A stretch of DNA of 64,000 nucleotides, from contig OZ244914.1 of NCBI GenBank assembly GCA_965221795.1, positions 1,860,001-1,924,000 on the forward strand, in the 5' to 3' direction. How positions within the stretch are numbered: the first letter of the stretch is position 1; each line of letters starts with the position of its first letter. Source of the DNA: VYFG01 sp965221795. GTDB taxonomy: Bacteria > Pseudomonadota > Gammaproteobacteria > Arenicellales > Poriferihabitantaceae. Shown here piece after piece: positions 34,731 to 44,276 of the stretch. The translations under genes and the position numbers were made by a program. The notes beneath the pieces were generated by a model, which saw only the letters and a list, made by a program, of their open reading frames with translations, did no database searches and was not told the DNA's origin.

Positions 34731-35699
34731 TCAATTCATCCGGGCGATGGTTTCTTCCAGTGATCGGGCATTAATAACCGGGAAGTAGGCAGGGGGTTTC
34801 TCACGATCCCGAAAAGCCTTTTTAATGATACTTTCCAGGTTTGGGCGCTTCTCTGCTGGCGTATTTCCGGTGCCCAACCCACCGCCGAACTCAATCATGA
34901 CATCGGCTCCCAGTTCGCTGGCAGTCAACAGATTTCGGTACCACAGAACCGGATTGAAAAGTTGCAGGAATAGCCTGGAACGGATTGAGTCAGGTTGCGG
35001 TTCATGCACTCCTCCAGTGAAATTGGACAGGACCGGGAACGTCGGCCCCTCGATTTTCGCGGACTCGAGTACGCGGCGGAAACGGGTGGCGGCACCTACC
35101 ATGTAGTAGGTATGAAACGCCCCTTCGGTTTTCAGTCGGGTACTGCGTTTGCGGGGAAACCGCGCACTCATCGTGGTGACTAAAGCGTCCAGGTCCTGGG
35201 GCCGCCCGCCGACCACATTCTGATCGGGCAGGTTGCTGGCAGCCAAGCCGCAGTAATGAGCCTCTGCCAAAGCCGTAGCGGAATCGATGTCCACCATCAG
35301 AGCCTCCATTTCACCTTCTCCAAATTCCCCCATGAGTTCACCTCGTTGTCGAACCAGCTGCAATCCCAGTTCGAAACGGATTGCACCAGCCGCCACCAGA
35401 GCCGAATATTCACCGAGAGAATGACCGGCAGCAAGGGCCACCGAAATATGGTCGTCGGTCAGGGTTCGGAATAGGCGATAGCAGGCAATCGAGTGAGTGA
35501 GCAAAGCCGGTTGGGTGTTCCGTGTCAGATTGATTTCCCCTGCAGGGTCTTCGAAAGACAATTGCTCAAGACTGAATCCAAGGACATCGGATGCCTCCGC
35601 ATAGGTTTCGCGAACCACGGCATACTGGTCATGCAGGTCTTTGCCCATCCCGACATATTGGGAACCCTGGCCTGGAAACAGCAAGGTGATGATTGGCAT
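34731..35699 (-). CDS. fabD: Malonyl-CoA:ACP transacylase-like acyltransferase
   Basis: A 322-residue acyltransferase. The N-terminal FPGQGSQYVGMG, the nucleophile serine in AAGHSLGEYSALVAAGA, the arginine in LVRQRGELM, and the catalytic histidine in TEGAFHTYYM are all in place. It moves malonyl groups to acyl carrier protein. I start at ATG 35699; the frame is open 34 codons further. It stands alone, away from any other fab gene, and its C-terminus (FGGGLGTGNTPAEKRPNLESI) differs somewhat from housekeeping FabD, so a role in a special acyl pathway is possible. Confidence 0.85.
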   Translation of the reverse strand: MPIITLLFPGQGSQYVGMGKDLHDQYAVVRETYAEASDVLGFSLEQLSFEDPAGEINLTRNTQPALLTHSIACYRLFRTLTDDHISVALAAGHSLGEYSALVAAGAIRFELGLQLVRQRGELMGEFGEGEMEALMVDIDSATALAEAHYCGLAASNLPDQNVVGGRPQDLDALVTTMSARFPRKRSTRLKTEGAFHTYYMVGAATRFRRVLESAKIEGPTFPVLSNFTGGVHEPQPDSIRSRLFLQLFNPVLWYRNLLTASELGADVMIEFGGGLGTGNTPAEKRPNLESIIKKAFRDREKPPAYFPVINARSLEETIARMN

Positions 35700-35842
35700 G
35701 TGTTGTAACAGAATGTGAAAACCGATGCGAATGATAACAAGAGCCTGCGGGCCAGATTCGAGCCGTTTGAGGTGCCGATTGCCGTGGTCAAGGGGGTACA
35801 ATACCGATTCTAATCACTGCACTTCATACGATCAACAGAGCG

Positions 35843-36727
35843 ATGGCAACAGTCATTGATGGCAGGGCCTATGCGGCTGAATTGCATGGACGGATTGCCG
35901 CAGCGGTAACTGGACTGGGCAAGACGCACAATCTGCAGCCAAGCCTTGCTGTGGTACTGGTGGGGGAGAATCCGGCCAGCCAGGTTTATGTGCGCAACAA
36001 AGGCCAGCAGACCAGGCGAGCGGGAATGGAATCGATCGAATACTGCCTTCCAGCCGATACGGATGAAGCAGACCTCCTGGCACTGATTAAGCGCCTTAAC
36101 CACGATACATCGGTCCACGGTATTCTGGTGCAATTGCCGCTTCCTCGGCATATTGATGAATTCAAGGTGATCAATGCGATCAGTGTATGTAAGGATGTTG
36201 ATGGTTTTCATATTGAGAATGTGGGCAACCTATCGATCGGTAAGGATTCGCTGGTGCCGTGCACCCCAGCAGGTTGTGTATTGCTATTGAAGAGTCATCT
36301 GGGTGACCTTGCCGGCCAGCATGCAGTGATCATCGGCCGTTCCAATATTGTGGGCAAACCGGTGTCCATGTTGTTGCTTAGAGAGCATTGCACGGTGACC
36401 ATTGTGCACTCCCGTACTGTCAATTTGCCGGTGATCTGCCGTGCAGCCGATATTCTGGTCGTGGCTGTGGGAGTGCCGGAACTGGTACAGGGTGATTGGG
36501 TCAAACCGGGTGCTACCATCATTGATGTGGGCATTAACCGCATCACCACGGATGCAGGAAATTCGCGTTTGACCGGGGATGTGGATTTTGCAGCGGCCAG
36601 TAAAATAGCGGGGGCCATTACTCCAGTGCCTGGCGGCGTGGGTCCGATGACGATCGCTTGCCTGCTGCGGAACACCGTGATTGCCGCCTGTCGGCAACAT
36701 AACCTGTCTGTGCCGCAAGCACTGTAG
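35843..36727 (+). CDS. folD: Methylene-THF dehydrogenase/cyclohydrolase
   Basis: A 294-residue bifunctional enzyme of one-carbon metabolism. The substrate region SQVYVRNKGQQT contains the catalytic lysine at 53; HGILVQLPLPRHID, KDVDGFH, the NADP site VIIGRSNIVGKPVSMLLL, and ITPVPGGVGPMTIACLLRNT are all intact. Divergent from fabD with a 143-bp gap that must hold both promoters. Confidence 0.97.
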   Translation: MATVIDGRAYAAELHGRIAAAVTGLGKTHNLQPSLAVVLVGENPASQVYVRNKGQQTRRAGMESIEYCLPADTDEADLLALIKRLNHDTSVHGILVQLPLPRHIDEFKVINAISVCKDVDGFHIENVGNLSIGKDSLVPCTPAGCVLLLKSHLGDLAGQHAVIIGRSNIVGKPVSMLLLREHCTVTIVHSRTVNLPVICRAADILVVAVGVPELVQGDWVKPGATIIDVGINRITTDAGNSRLTGDVDFAAASKIAGAITPVPGGVGPMTIACLLRNTVIAACRQHNLSVPQAL

Positions 36728-36951
36728 GTGGAAGCAGGATTGTGATTCTGTGAGGCGAAATGGTTCAGGAGCTACGGCGATGATGCGTGGTTCCCGGATC
36801 CGGCGGTGTGGAATGGGACGTTGGATCTCGTCATTCCAAAACCCTCTCAATGTATCGGACCGCGGTGCTCTTTATGGAGAGGTCAGGGCATAAGCGGCTA
36901 TGGCTTGGTTGCAGTTGGCAAAACGGACCGGACGGTTTCGGGCAACCGGTA

Positions 36952-37566
36952 TCAGTTGAGTCCTGAAATATAGGCTGACAGGGCCTCTATTTGGTCCATG
37001 GACAGGGGGAAGGCGATATCATTCATCATGGCATGAACCCGGTCCCCGCTTTTATAGGCGATCAACTGGGCTCGGATATAGTCAATGGGTTGTCCCGCAA
37101 TTCGTGGGTAATGGGGGGCGATACCTTTGCCAGCAGGTCCATGGCAGCCCATGCAGGACGGAATGTTGTATTTCGCTTGACCGGTGCGGTACACCGATTT
37201 TCCAGACAGGGCCAATTCCTGCTGATCCGGGGTAATGGAACCAACCGCAGGGGGTTGGCTGCTGTAAAAGGCATCCAGATCCCACATGTCCTGCTCAGTC
37301 AGGTCTGCCACCGGACCCGCCATGATACTGTTCTCCCGTCCACCGTCCGCACCTTTCTGGAACAATTTCAGTTGGGTGGCGACGAAACCGGGAACCTGGC
37401 CGGCAAGATGCGGAAAAGCCGGGGAAGGGGATATGCCGTTTGAACCATGGCACGCAGCACAGGCAGACGACTTGTTTTTTCCGGCTTCGGCATTGCCGCC
37501 TTGAGCCAGTGTCATCGAAGGCATGATCAGAGCCAATATCGCCAATATCGGGAAGATACGTATCAT
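36952..37566 (-). CDS. Di-heme cytochrome c4
   Basis: A 204-residue periplasmic protein: signal peptide ending near TLAQ, then two cytochrome c domains. Heme motifs are CAACH (residues 36-40) and CMGCH (about 135-139). Each domain has the c4-type PHLAGQ/PRIAGQ motif and a distal Met (AGPVADL and MMNDIAFPLS regions). I start at ATG 37566 with an ACAGG ribosome site; the frame is open upstream. It is divergent from engB, the order seen in Pseudomonas and relatives. Likely partner of the bc1 complex or a terminal oxidase. Confidence 0.93.
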   Translation of the reverse strand: MIRIFPILAILALIMPSMTLAQGGNAEAGKNKSSACAACHGSNGISPSPAFPHLAGQVPGFVATQLKLFQKGADGGRENSIMAGPVADLTEQDMWDLDAFYSSQPPAVGSITPDQQELALSGKSVYRTGQAKYNIPSCMGCHGPAGKGIAPHYPRIAGQPIDYIRAQLIAYKSGDRVHAMMNDIAFPLSMDQIEALSAYISGLN

Positions 37567-37727
37567 TGCAAAACCTGTCATGAAATGAGGTCGGTGTCCG
37601 AACCGGGGACCCCTACGGAACCTGTGCGGATGGCCGCCATCGGGCAGTCCGCATGGGTACAATCAGGGGGGCACAGTATACCATTTCCAACTCTGGAATT
37701 TTCTACCCGGGATTTCCCGTTCGTTTT

Positions 37728-38321
37728 ATGTCGATTCATTTCCCGACAGCCCGTTACGTGCTGAGTGCCCATCTGTCGCAGCAATTGCCGCCCGATGAAG
37801 GTGCTGAAATTGCCTTTGCCGGCCGCTCCAACGTCGGTAAGTCCAGTGCGATCAATGCCATTGTCGGCCAAGGGCACCTCGCACGAACCAGCAAAACCCC
37901 GGGACGCACCCAGCAGATCAACTTTTTTACCCTGGGAGAAGGCCGATTCCTGGTCGATTTACCGGGGTACGGTTTTGCCAGGGCACCGGAAACCTTACGG
38001 GCACATTGGGGGCAGTTCGTTACAGACTACCTGTGGCAACGTAATGCCCTGCGGGGGCTGGTGCTGCCCATGGATATCCGCCACCCGCTGACCAGTCTGG
38101 ACGAGTCCATGCTCGCACTATGCCGTAAGGCCGGACTCCCGGTACATGTGCTGCTCACCAAAGCCGACAAGATCAGCTACGGCAAGGGCAGTGGGGTATT
38201 GCAGAAGATTTGCCAGCGGTTAGGCCAGGACGAGGCTATATCGGTGCAGCGGTTCTCGGCCTTGAAAAAAACCGGGGTAGAGCAGGCTCGCGCCAGGATC
38301 ACCGAAATGCTATCGGGATGA
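37728..38321 (+). CDS. engB: Ribosome biogenesis GTP-binding protein
   Basis: A 197-residue TRAFAC GTPase needed for large-subunit assembly (YihA/YsxC). G1 is FAGRSNVGKSS (about residues 30-40), G2 lies in KTPGRTQQINFF, G3 is DLPGYGFA and G4 is LLTKADK. I start at ATG 37728 (MSIHFPTARYVLSAHL), the conserved beginning. The gene converges on proA with 10 bp between stops. Confidence 0.96.
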   Translation: MSIHFPTARYVLSAHLSQQLPPDEGAEIAFAGRSNVGKSSAINAIVGQGHLARTSKTPGRTQQINFFTLGEGRFLVDLPGYGFARAPETLRAHWGQFVTDYLWQRNALRGLVLPMDIRHPLTSLDESMLALCRKAGLPVHVLLTKADKISYGKGSGVLQKICQRLGQDEAISVQRFSALKKTGVEQARARITEMLSG

Positions 38322-38331
38322 AGTGCCGTAT

Positions 38332-39612
38332 TCAGGGTCGTATGGTACCGTCACCAATGACCACGTATTTCTGTGTGGTGAGCCCTTCCAGTCCGACGGG
38401 GCCACGGACATGGAGTTTGTCGGTGCTGATGCCAATTTCCGCCCCCAAGCCATATTCGAAGCCATCGGCGAATTGAGTGGATGCATTCAGCATCACGGAA
38501 CTGGAGTCCACTTCGCGCAGAAATCGGTCGGCATGCTGGCGATTTTCCGTGATGATTGAGTCTGTATGATGAGAGCCATACTGGTTGATATGGCGAATGG
38601 CGTCCTCCACGCCATCGACAACCTTGATGGACAGCACGGCATCCAGATACTCCGTGGTCCAGTCGGTCTCGGTAGCCACCCTCATTTCCGGCACAATTTG
38701 CCGGCTTTCTGCACAGCCGCGCAATTCAATTCCTGTACTTATATATCGTTGTGCCAATTCGGGCAAAATCGTTGCCGCGGCAGAACGGGATACGAGCAGG
38801 GTTTCCATTGCACCGCAGATCCCGTAGCGTCGGGCCTTGGCGTTGTAGGCTACATTCATGGCCTTGTGGCGATCGGCATCGCCATCAATGTAGACATGGC
38901 AGATGCCATCCAGGTGGCGGATGACCGGAACATGGGCTTCCGCACTGATTCGCTCGATCAGGCGGCGTCCGCCACGGGGAATAATCACATCGATATAATC
39001 CGCGGCTCGGACTAAAGCCTCCACGACGGCACGGTCCGTGGTGTCAATGACCTGAATACAGTCCTTGCTTACACCAACTTCCTGCAGACTTTGCTGAATA
39101 CATTCGGCAATGGCAAGGTTGGAGTGGATGGCTTCCGAGCCGCCCCGGAGTATCGCCGCATTGCCGGATTTGAAGCACAGTGATGCGGCATCAATGGTGA
39201 CATTGGGACGTGACTCATAGATGATGCCGATTACTCCGAGTGGAACTCTCATTTTGCCAACCCGGATGCCGCTGGGGCGTTCAGTAAATGGGGTCATTTC
39301 CCCTACCGGGTCCGGCAACTCGGCTACCTTGCGGCAGCCATCTGCCATCGCGGCAACGCGGGTGGAGGTGAGTTCGAGTCGGTCCAACAGTGCAGCGGTC
39401 AGCCGGATATGGTGTCCATGCGCCATATCTTTCGCATTGGCAGCGAGAATGGATTGCTCATGGTCCAGGATCTGCTCGGACATCAGTTGGAGTGCCCGGT
39501 TACGAGTTTCGGTGGGCAGGACTGCGCAGACTGATGCCGCAGATCGGGCACGTTGGCCAATCTCCTCCACATACTGGCGGATATCGAACTTCTGGGCGGT
39601 GCCGGTTTTCAT
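38332..39612 (-). CDS. proA: Gamma-glutamyl phosphate reductase
   Basis: A 426-residue proline-synthesis enzyme that reduces gamma-glutamyl phosphate. Typical stretches are ALQLMSEQILDHEQSILAANAKDM, RVPLGVIGIIYESRPNVTIDAASLCFKSGNAAILRGGSEA, and IIPRGGRRLI. The catalytic cysteine region reads YGICGAMETLLV, a slight variant of the common PGVCNAxETLLV. The C-terminus LHVRGPVGLEGLTTQKYVV is standard. It follows holA by 80 bp on the same strand, so it may be the end of the leuS-lptE-holA transcript. Confidence 0.97.
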   Translation of the reverse strand: MKTGTAQKFDIRQYVEEIGQRARSAASVCAVLPTETRNRALQLMSEQILDHEQSILAANAKDMAHGHHIRLTAALLDRLELTSTRVAAMADGCRKVAELPDPVGEMTPFTERPSGIRVGKMRVPLGVIGIIYESRPNVTIDAASLCFKSGNAAILRGGSEAIHSNLAIAECIQQSLQEVGVSKDCIQVIDTTDRAVVEALVRAADYIDVIIPRGGRRLIERISAEAHVPVIRHLDGICHVYIDGDADRHKAMNVAYNAKARRYGICGAMETLLVSRSAAATILPELAQRYISTGIELRGCAESRQIVPEMRVATETDWTTEYLDAVLSIKVVDGVEDAIRHINQYGSHHTDSIITENRQHADRFLREVDSSSVMLNASTQFADGFEYGLGAEIGISTDKLHVRGPVGLEGLTTQKYVVIGDGTIRP

Positions 39613-39692
39613 GATGGGGTGGGATGAATCGTTGGTATATGGTAAGTCCGGGCCATTGTGACCGATTGCGTATCCTGAAACAACCGCAGGCT

Positions 39693-40718
39693 TCAGACGA
39701 TACGAATACCGCAGATATCCAGCCCGATGCTCTCAAGTTCCTCCCAGATATCGCGTCGCACCAGCGGTTTCTGACCTTTGATCTGGAGGTCAAGTCTGGC
39801 GAGTCGTTGCAGAATTTGCCGGCATTGGCTGCCGGAGAAGCGCTTCAGGGCAGACCGGAAAAGGGGTGCCCGGCTTTGCCAGATGCGGAATTTGGCGAAC
39901 TGTGCACTGGCATTTCCTCCCTGCTCATGGACTGCGACAAGCTGACACAAGGTCCGTATTTCACGGCTGAGTATGGCCAGGATGAGAACCGGTTCGGCCT
40001 GTTCAGCCCGCAGGCTTCCCAGAATTCGTACCGCGCGGGCGGCAGACCCCGCCAGGCAAGCATCCGTAAAGTGGAAATTGTTAAATCGGGCGTTGTCTGA
40101 AGTGACCGATGTCACCAGGTCGGCGGTAATGCGCCCCTCTCCGGCCAGCAGGCCCAGCAGGTGGATCTGTTGTACGGCTGCCAGCAGGTTGCCTTCAACA
40201 TAATGGGTGAGACGCTGTACCGCCTCCTGGTCCGCACGATATCCCATGCGGCGGATACGCCCATCAATCCATTCCGGTAACCGAGCCCGGGACACTTCGG
40301 GGCAATCCACAATGACGGCCGCCGACTCAATGGCCTTGAACCATTTCGTATTCTGCGAACTCTTGTTCACCGGACCGGAAACCATTACCAGGAGCATATC
40401 GGACGGAGCGGGTTTTGCGGTGTACTGCATCAGGGCCGCCCCGCCCTTGGTGCCGGGTGAGCCAGTCGGCATACGGATTTCGAGAATTTTCTTTTCCGCG
40501 AAAAGCGATAACGATTGTCCCGCAGTGGACAGGATATTCCAGTCGAATCCACGTTCCACGGTATGGGTCTGACGGTCGTCATATCCCTGTTTGCTGGCGG
40601 TACGACGGATGCGGTCAAGAGCTTCCTCAATCAGTAAAATTTCCGCCCCAAAGATAAAATAGAAGGAGGCGAGTCCCTTTTCGAGTGCGGCATCCAGGGC
40701 CGTATGATGGACACGCAT
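39693..40718 (-). CDS. holA: DNA polymerase III delta subunit
   Basis: A 341-residue clamp-loader subunit that opens the beta clamp. The N-terminal MRVHHTALDAALEKGLASFYFIFGAEILLIEEALDRIR contains the beta-binding wedge. Other family stretches are SLFAEKKILEIRMPTG and VEGNLLAAVQQIHLLGLLAGEGRIT. The C-terminal collar is helical. Length is as expected. It lies 16 bp after lptE in the conserved leuS-lptE-holA order. Confidence 0.92.
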   Translation of the reverse strand: MRVHHTALDAALEKGLASFYFIFGAEILLIEEALDRIRRTASKQGYDDRQTHTVERGFDWNILSTAGQSLSLFAEKKILEIRMPTGSPGTKGGAALMQYTAKPAPSDMLLVMVSGPVNKSSQNTKWFKAIESAAVIVDCPEVSRARLPEWIDGRIRRMGYRADQEAVQRLTHYVEGNLLAAVQQIHLLGLLAGEGRITADLVTSVTSDNARFNNFHFTDACLAGSAARAVRILGSLRAEQAEPVLILAILSREIRTLCQLVAVHEQGGNASAQFAKFRIWQSRAPLFRSALKRFSGSQCRQILQRLARLDLQIKGQKPLVRRDIWEELESIGLDICGIRIV

Positions 40719-40734
40719 TACGACTTTGTGTGGA

Positions 40735-41262
40735 TCATTTGGGTTGGATTCGGTGTAGCCGATAGAGTATCAGGTGCACCAATTCGTTCCGCATCTCCCG
40801 CTGCATCAACATTTCATCCTGCTCCGATGATAGTTGTTGTATCGGGTTGTAGTCCAGCACCTGTTTCAACCCCAGGTGCTGGCAATCCTGCAGCCGATCC
40901 CCGCTGGCATCATAAACGGCAAATCCGACACGGTAATGGAAGGCGTAGGAAGTGGCCCGACCATCAGTATTGGTGGTATGCACTGTGCGAGAATACTCAC
41001 TTTGGCACAGGTCGATGCGGGCTGTATCTGGCTTCCCTGCTTCGACAACACGAGCTCCGTTGGTGGCCAGGGCTTCTTTCAGTCGCTGTACCATTGCCCG
41101 ATCGGTTCCCGTTACCGAAATTTGTTGCAGGGATACGGGTAGATTGGCGGGGCCACGTAAGGCAAACTCACACCCTTGCAAGAGCCCGGCCGCGATGATC
41201 ACAAGAAAGAGTTGCCGGATATGGGATCTTTCCGGTCCTGAAGATAGGAGCATCGACCACAT
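40735..41262 (-). CDS. lptE: LPS-assembly lipoprotein LptE
   Basis: A 175-residue outer-membrane lipoprotein that plugs LptD during lipopolysaccharide export. The lipobox LLQGC puts the lipidated cysteine at residue 31, and the mature part starts EFALRGPANLP, typical of LptE. The LDYNPIQQLSSEQDEMLMQREMRNELVHLILYRL tail is also typical. The gene lies 6 bp after leuS. Some of the first ~13 residues may be upstream of the true start. Confidence 0.92.
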   Translation of the reverse strand: MWSMLLSSGPERSHIRQLFLVIIAAGLLQGCEFALRGPANLPVSLQQISVTGTDRAMVQRLKEALATNGARVVEAGKPDTARIDLCQSEYSRTVHTTNTDGRATSYAFHYRVGFAVYDASGDRLQDCQHLGLKQVLDYNPIQQLSSEQDEMLMQREMRNELVHLILYRLHRIQPK

Positions 41263-41268
41263 GATGGA

Positions 41269-43737
41269 TCATTGGGCCACAATATTCACCAATCGACCGG
41301 GGACGATGATGATCTTGCGGATCTGTTTTCCATCGGTATGATTGCGAACCCTGGGATCTTCCTGAGCCGCCGTTTCGATTGTCGGCTGGTCGCTGTCCAC
41401 CGGCAGTTCGATCTGGGCCCTGAGTTTGCCATTGACCTGGACAGCCAGTCGAATCGTTTCACTAATCAGCGCTTCATCATCGACCTCCGGCCATGGCGCA
41501 TCCATAATATCGCCCTCTTCTCCAATTTCCCGCCAGAGCTGGTGGGCAATATGCGGAGTCACCGGTGCGAGGACCTTGTTCATGATCACAAGCCCTTCGC
41601 GGAACGCGAGGGCACAATCCTGATTGACCGTCGGATCGAACCGTTCCATCGAGTTTAACAGCTCCATCATGCTGGCGACTACAGTGTTGTATTGCATTCG
41701 CTCGTAATCATGGCTCGCCCTGGCAAGTAATTGGTGCACGGTCCGGCGGAGATTGCGGGCCGCTTTGTCCGATATTTTTTGCGTCCAGCATTGGGACATT
41801 GTGGCCTGCAAGGACAGGATCGTATCCCGAGTTCGCTGGACCAGAGTCCACCAACGGCGAAGAAAGCGATGGCCGCCGGCTACAGCATCATCATTCCACT
41901 CCAGCGTCTGGTCCGGAGGCGAAGCGAACATGGTAAATAGCCGGACCGTGTCGGCACCATACTGGTCAATCAGTTCCTGAGGGTCTACGGTATTGCCTTT
42001 GGACTTGGACATCTTGGATCCATCCTTGAGTACCATCCCCTGGGTCAGCAAGCGGGTAAATGGTTCGTCACTGTCGACCAACCCCATATCACGCATCAAT
42101 TTGTGCCAGAAGCGCGCATACAAGAGGTGCAGGACCGCATGCTCGATTCCCCCAATGTACTGGTCGACTGGAAGCCAGTAGTTTGCCCGTTCATCCAGCA
42201 TGGCATTGGCACCAGGGCAACAATAGCGAGCGTAATACCATGAAGATTCGACAAAAGTGTCGAAAGTATCGGTTTCACGGGTGGCGGGCTCTCCGTTTCC
42301 CGGCATCAGGGTGTGATAGAAAGATGAATCCTCCTTGATGGGAGAGCGAACACCGGAAAAAGCGACATCCTCGGGCAGGACTACGGGCAGGTCTTCATCC
42401 GGGACCGGTGATACCTGGCCCTTCGCATCATACAACACCGGGATCGGACAACCCCAGTACCGCTGGCGTGAGACCCCCCAGTCACGGAGGCGATAGTTGA
42501 CCTTGCGATGACCGGTGCCATGGGTCTCAAGGTAGTCCGCAACCGCATTGAAACATTGCTGGAAATCGAGACCATCAAACTGGCCTGAATGGAAGGAGAG
42601 GCAATTCTTGTCGACAAAGGCCCCGGCATCGTAGTCATGCTCACTGCCGTCGGCAGGGCGTACCACCGGACGGATTTCGATCCCATGCTTCTTGGCGAAT
42701 TCCCAATCCCGCTGATCGTGTGCGGGTACGGCCATGACTGCCCCAGTGCCATAGCCCATGAGTACGAAGTTGGCTGCCCAGATTTCCACTTTCTCACCGC
42801 TGATCGGGTGTGTGGCCGTGATGCCCAGGGAAATGCCAAGCTTTTCCATCGTTTCCAGTTCGGCTTCCGTGGTCTGGACTTTTCGGCAGTTCCTGATAAA
42901 GGCGGCCACATCCGGATTGTGGTTTGCCGCCTTGAGTGCCAATGGGTGTTCTGCCGCAACGGATATGAAGGTAATGCCCATAACGGTGTCTGGTCGGGTG
43001 GTGTAGACCCAGAGTGGATCTTCTCCATCGACCTGAAAACAGAACTCCACTCCCTCGGACCGGCCGATCCAGTTGCGCTGCATGGTCTTGACGGATTCAG
43101 GCCAGCCATCCAGGTGATCAATTTCATTCAGTAACTCCTCCGCATAGGCCGTGATGCGAATGAACCACTGTGAAATCTCTCGGCGTTCGACCAAGGCCCC
43201 TGAACGCCAGCCGCGACCATTCTCGACCTGTTCGTTCGCCAGTACAGTCTGCTCTACCGGATCCCAGTTCACTACTGCCATTTTCTTGTAGGCCAGATCC
43301 TTTTCCAGCAGCCGGTTGAAGAACCACTGTTCCCAGCGATAATACTCGGGGCGGCAGGTCGCCAACTCCCGATCCCAGTCGTATGCGTAACCGAGTCGCT
43401 TGAGCTGGCGTTTCATGTAGGCGATATTCTCGTACGTCCATTCTGCTGGCGGTCGTTTGCGCTCGATAGCCGCATTTTCTGCGGGTAATCCGAATGCATC
43501 CCAGCCCATCGGTTGGAGCACATTTTTCCCCAACATCCGTTGATGTCGGCTGAGTACATCACCAATGGTATAGTTCCGTACATGCCCCATATGCAAGGCC
43601 CCCGATGGGTAGGGCAACATCGACAGGCAATAGAACTTCTCTTTCGATGAGTCTTCGGTAACGCTGAAACAGTGGTTTTCTTCCCAATAAGACTGGACTT
43701 TGGATTCCAGGTCTTCGGGGCAATAGTCAGCAGTCAT
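41269..43737 (-). CDS. leuS: Leucyl-tRNA synthetase
   Basis: An 822-residue class I synthetase with editing domain. The HIGH motif appears as HMGH (residues 49-52 in YPSGALHMGHVRNY) and KMSKS as SKMSKSKGNTVDP (about residue 575). Editing-domain features include VYTTRPDTVMGITFISVAAEHPL and GYGTGAVMAVPAHDQRD. I start at ATG 43737 (MTADYCPEDLESKVQSYW); an upstream start would add 15 unusual residues. First gene of the leuS-lptE-holA unit. Confidence 0.97.
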   Translation of the reverse strand: MTADYCPEDLESKVQSYWEENHCFSVTEDSSKEKFYCLSMLPYPSGALHMGHVRNYTIGDVLSRHQRMLGKNVLQPMGWDAFGLPAENAAIERKRPPAEWTYENIAYMKRQLKRLGYAYDWDRELATCRPEYYRWEQWFFNRLLEKDLAYKKMAVVNWDPVEQTVLANEQVENGRGWRSGALVERREISQWFIRITAYAEELLNEIDHLDGWPESVKTMQRNWIGRSEGVEFCFQVDGEDPLWVYTTRPDTVMGITFISVAAEHPLALKAANHNPDVAAFIRNCRKVQTTEAELETMEKLGISLGITATHPISGEKVEIWAANFVLMGYGTGAVMAVPAHDQRDWEFAKKHGIEIRPVVRPADGSEHDYDAGAFVDKNCLSFHSGQFDGLDFQQCFNAVADYLETHGTGHRKVNYRLRDWGVSRQRYWGCPIPVLYDAKGQVSPVPDEDLPVVLPEDVAFSGVRSPIKEDSSFYHTLMPGNGEPATRETDTFDTFVESSWYYARYCCPGANAMLDERANYWLPVDQYIGGIEHAVLHLLYARFWHKLMRDMGLVDSDEPFTRLLTQGMVLKDGSKMSKSKGNTVDPQELIDQYGADTVRLFTMFASPPDQTLEWNDDAVAGGHRFLRRWWTLVQRTRDTILSLQATMSQCWTQKISDKAARNLRRTVHQLLARASHDYERMQYNTVVASMMELLNSMERFDPTVNQDCALAFREGLVIMNKVLAPVTPHIAHQLWREIGEEGDIMDAPWPEVDDEALISETIRLAVQVNGKLRAQIELPVDSDQPTIETAAQEDPRVRNHTDGKQIRKIIIVPGRLVNIVAQ

Positions 43738-44276
43738 TGGGGTTTGGGGGGATAAATTCAGTGAGGTGCCGGATTGTAGCAAAACCGCTTGTAGGGCGGG
43801 AGTTCGGACCCGGATGTCGGCAAATTTGTTTCAGGATGCGGAAGGGTACGGTGCCGGGTGCTGGCAGGGAAACTCCCGGATATACCGATATTCTTCCTTG
43901 TGTTTCTGAAGGTGTCCAGTGTCGGCAAATGGGCGAATGCGTCTTGTGCGGTAGACTTGAAAGCCAACTTTCCGGATGGTTTTCCTGATTCAACCCTTGA
44001 ACAATGCACCATCCTGCCCCCATGTTCTGCCTGGTCGGTGTAAATTCCTGTTTGGCCTGTGGGTAAGCATGCCCAATTCTGCCGTTTCATGTTATGCTCG
44101 CCCGTTGGCTCCGTTGCAACAGCCTTGGCAGGCTGGACAATCTACCCCAACGTGCCGGGCTACTGCCTCGATAACGTCCCGACTCGGGTCGGAGGTTTCC
44201 TGAAGGGGCTTGGGTCGCTTCAGGCGAGCCGAGCCCGTCCGCATTATCAATCATTATGGTTTGCAGTAAAGATATC
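43738..44276. other. Intergenic region between leuS and rpoD
   Basis: A 539-bp divergent gap with no supported gene. Near rpoD there is a TGTTATGCT extended -10-like element (about 44090-44098) and a hairpin CCTGAAG...CTTCAGG (44199-44224) that would sit in the rpoD leader. Neither is proven. Confidence 0.45.
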
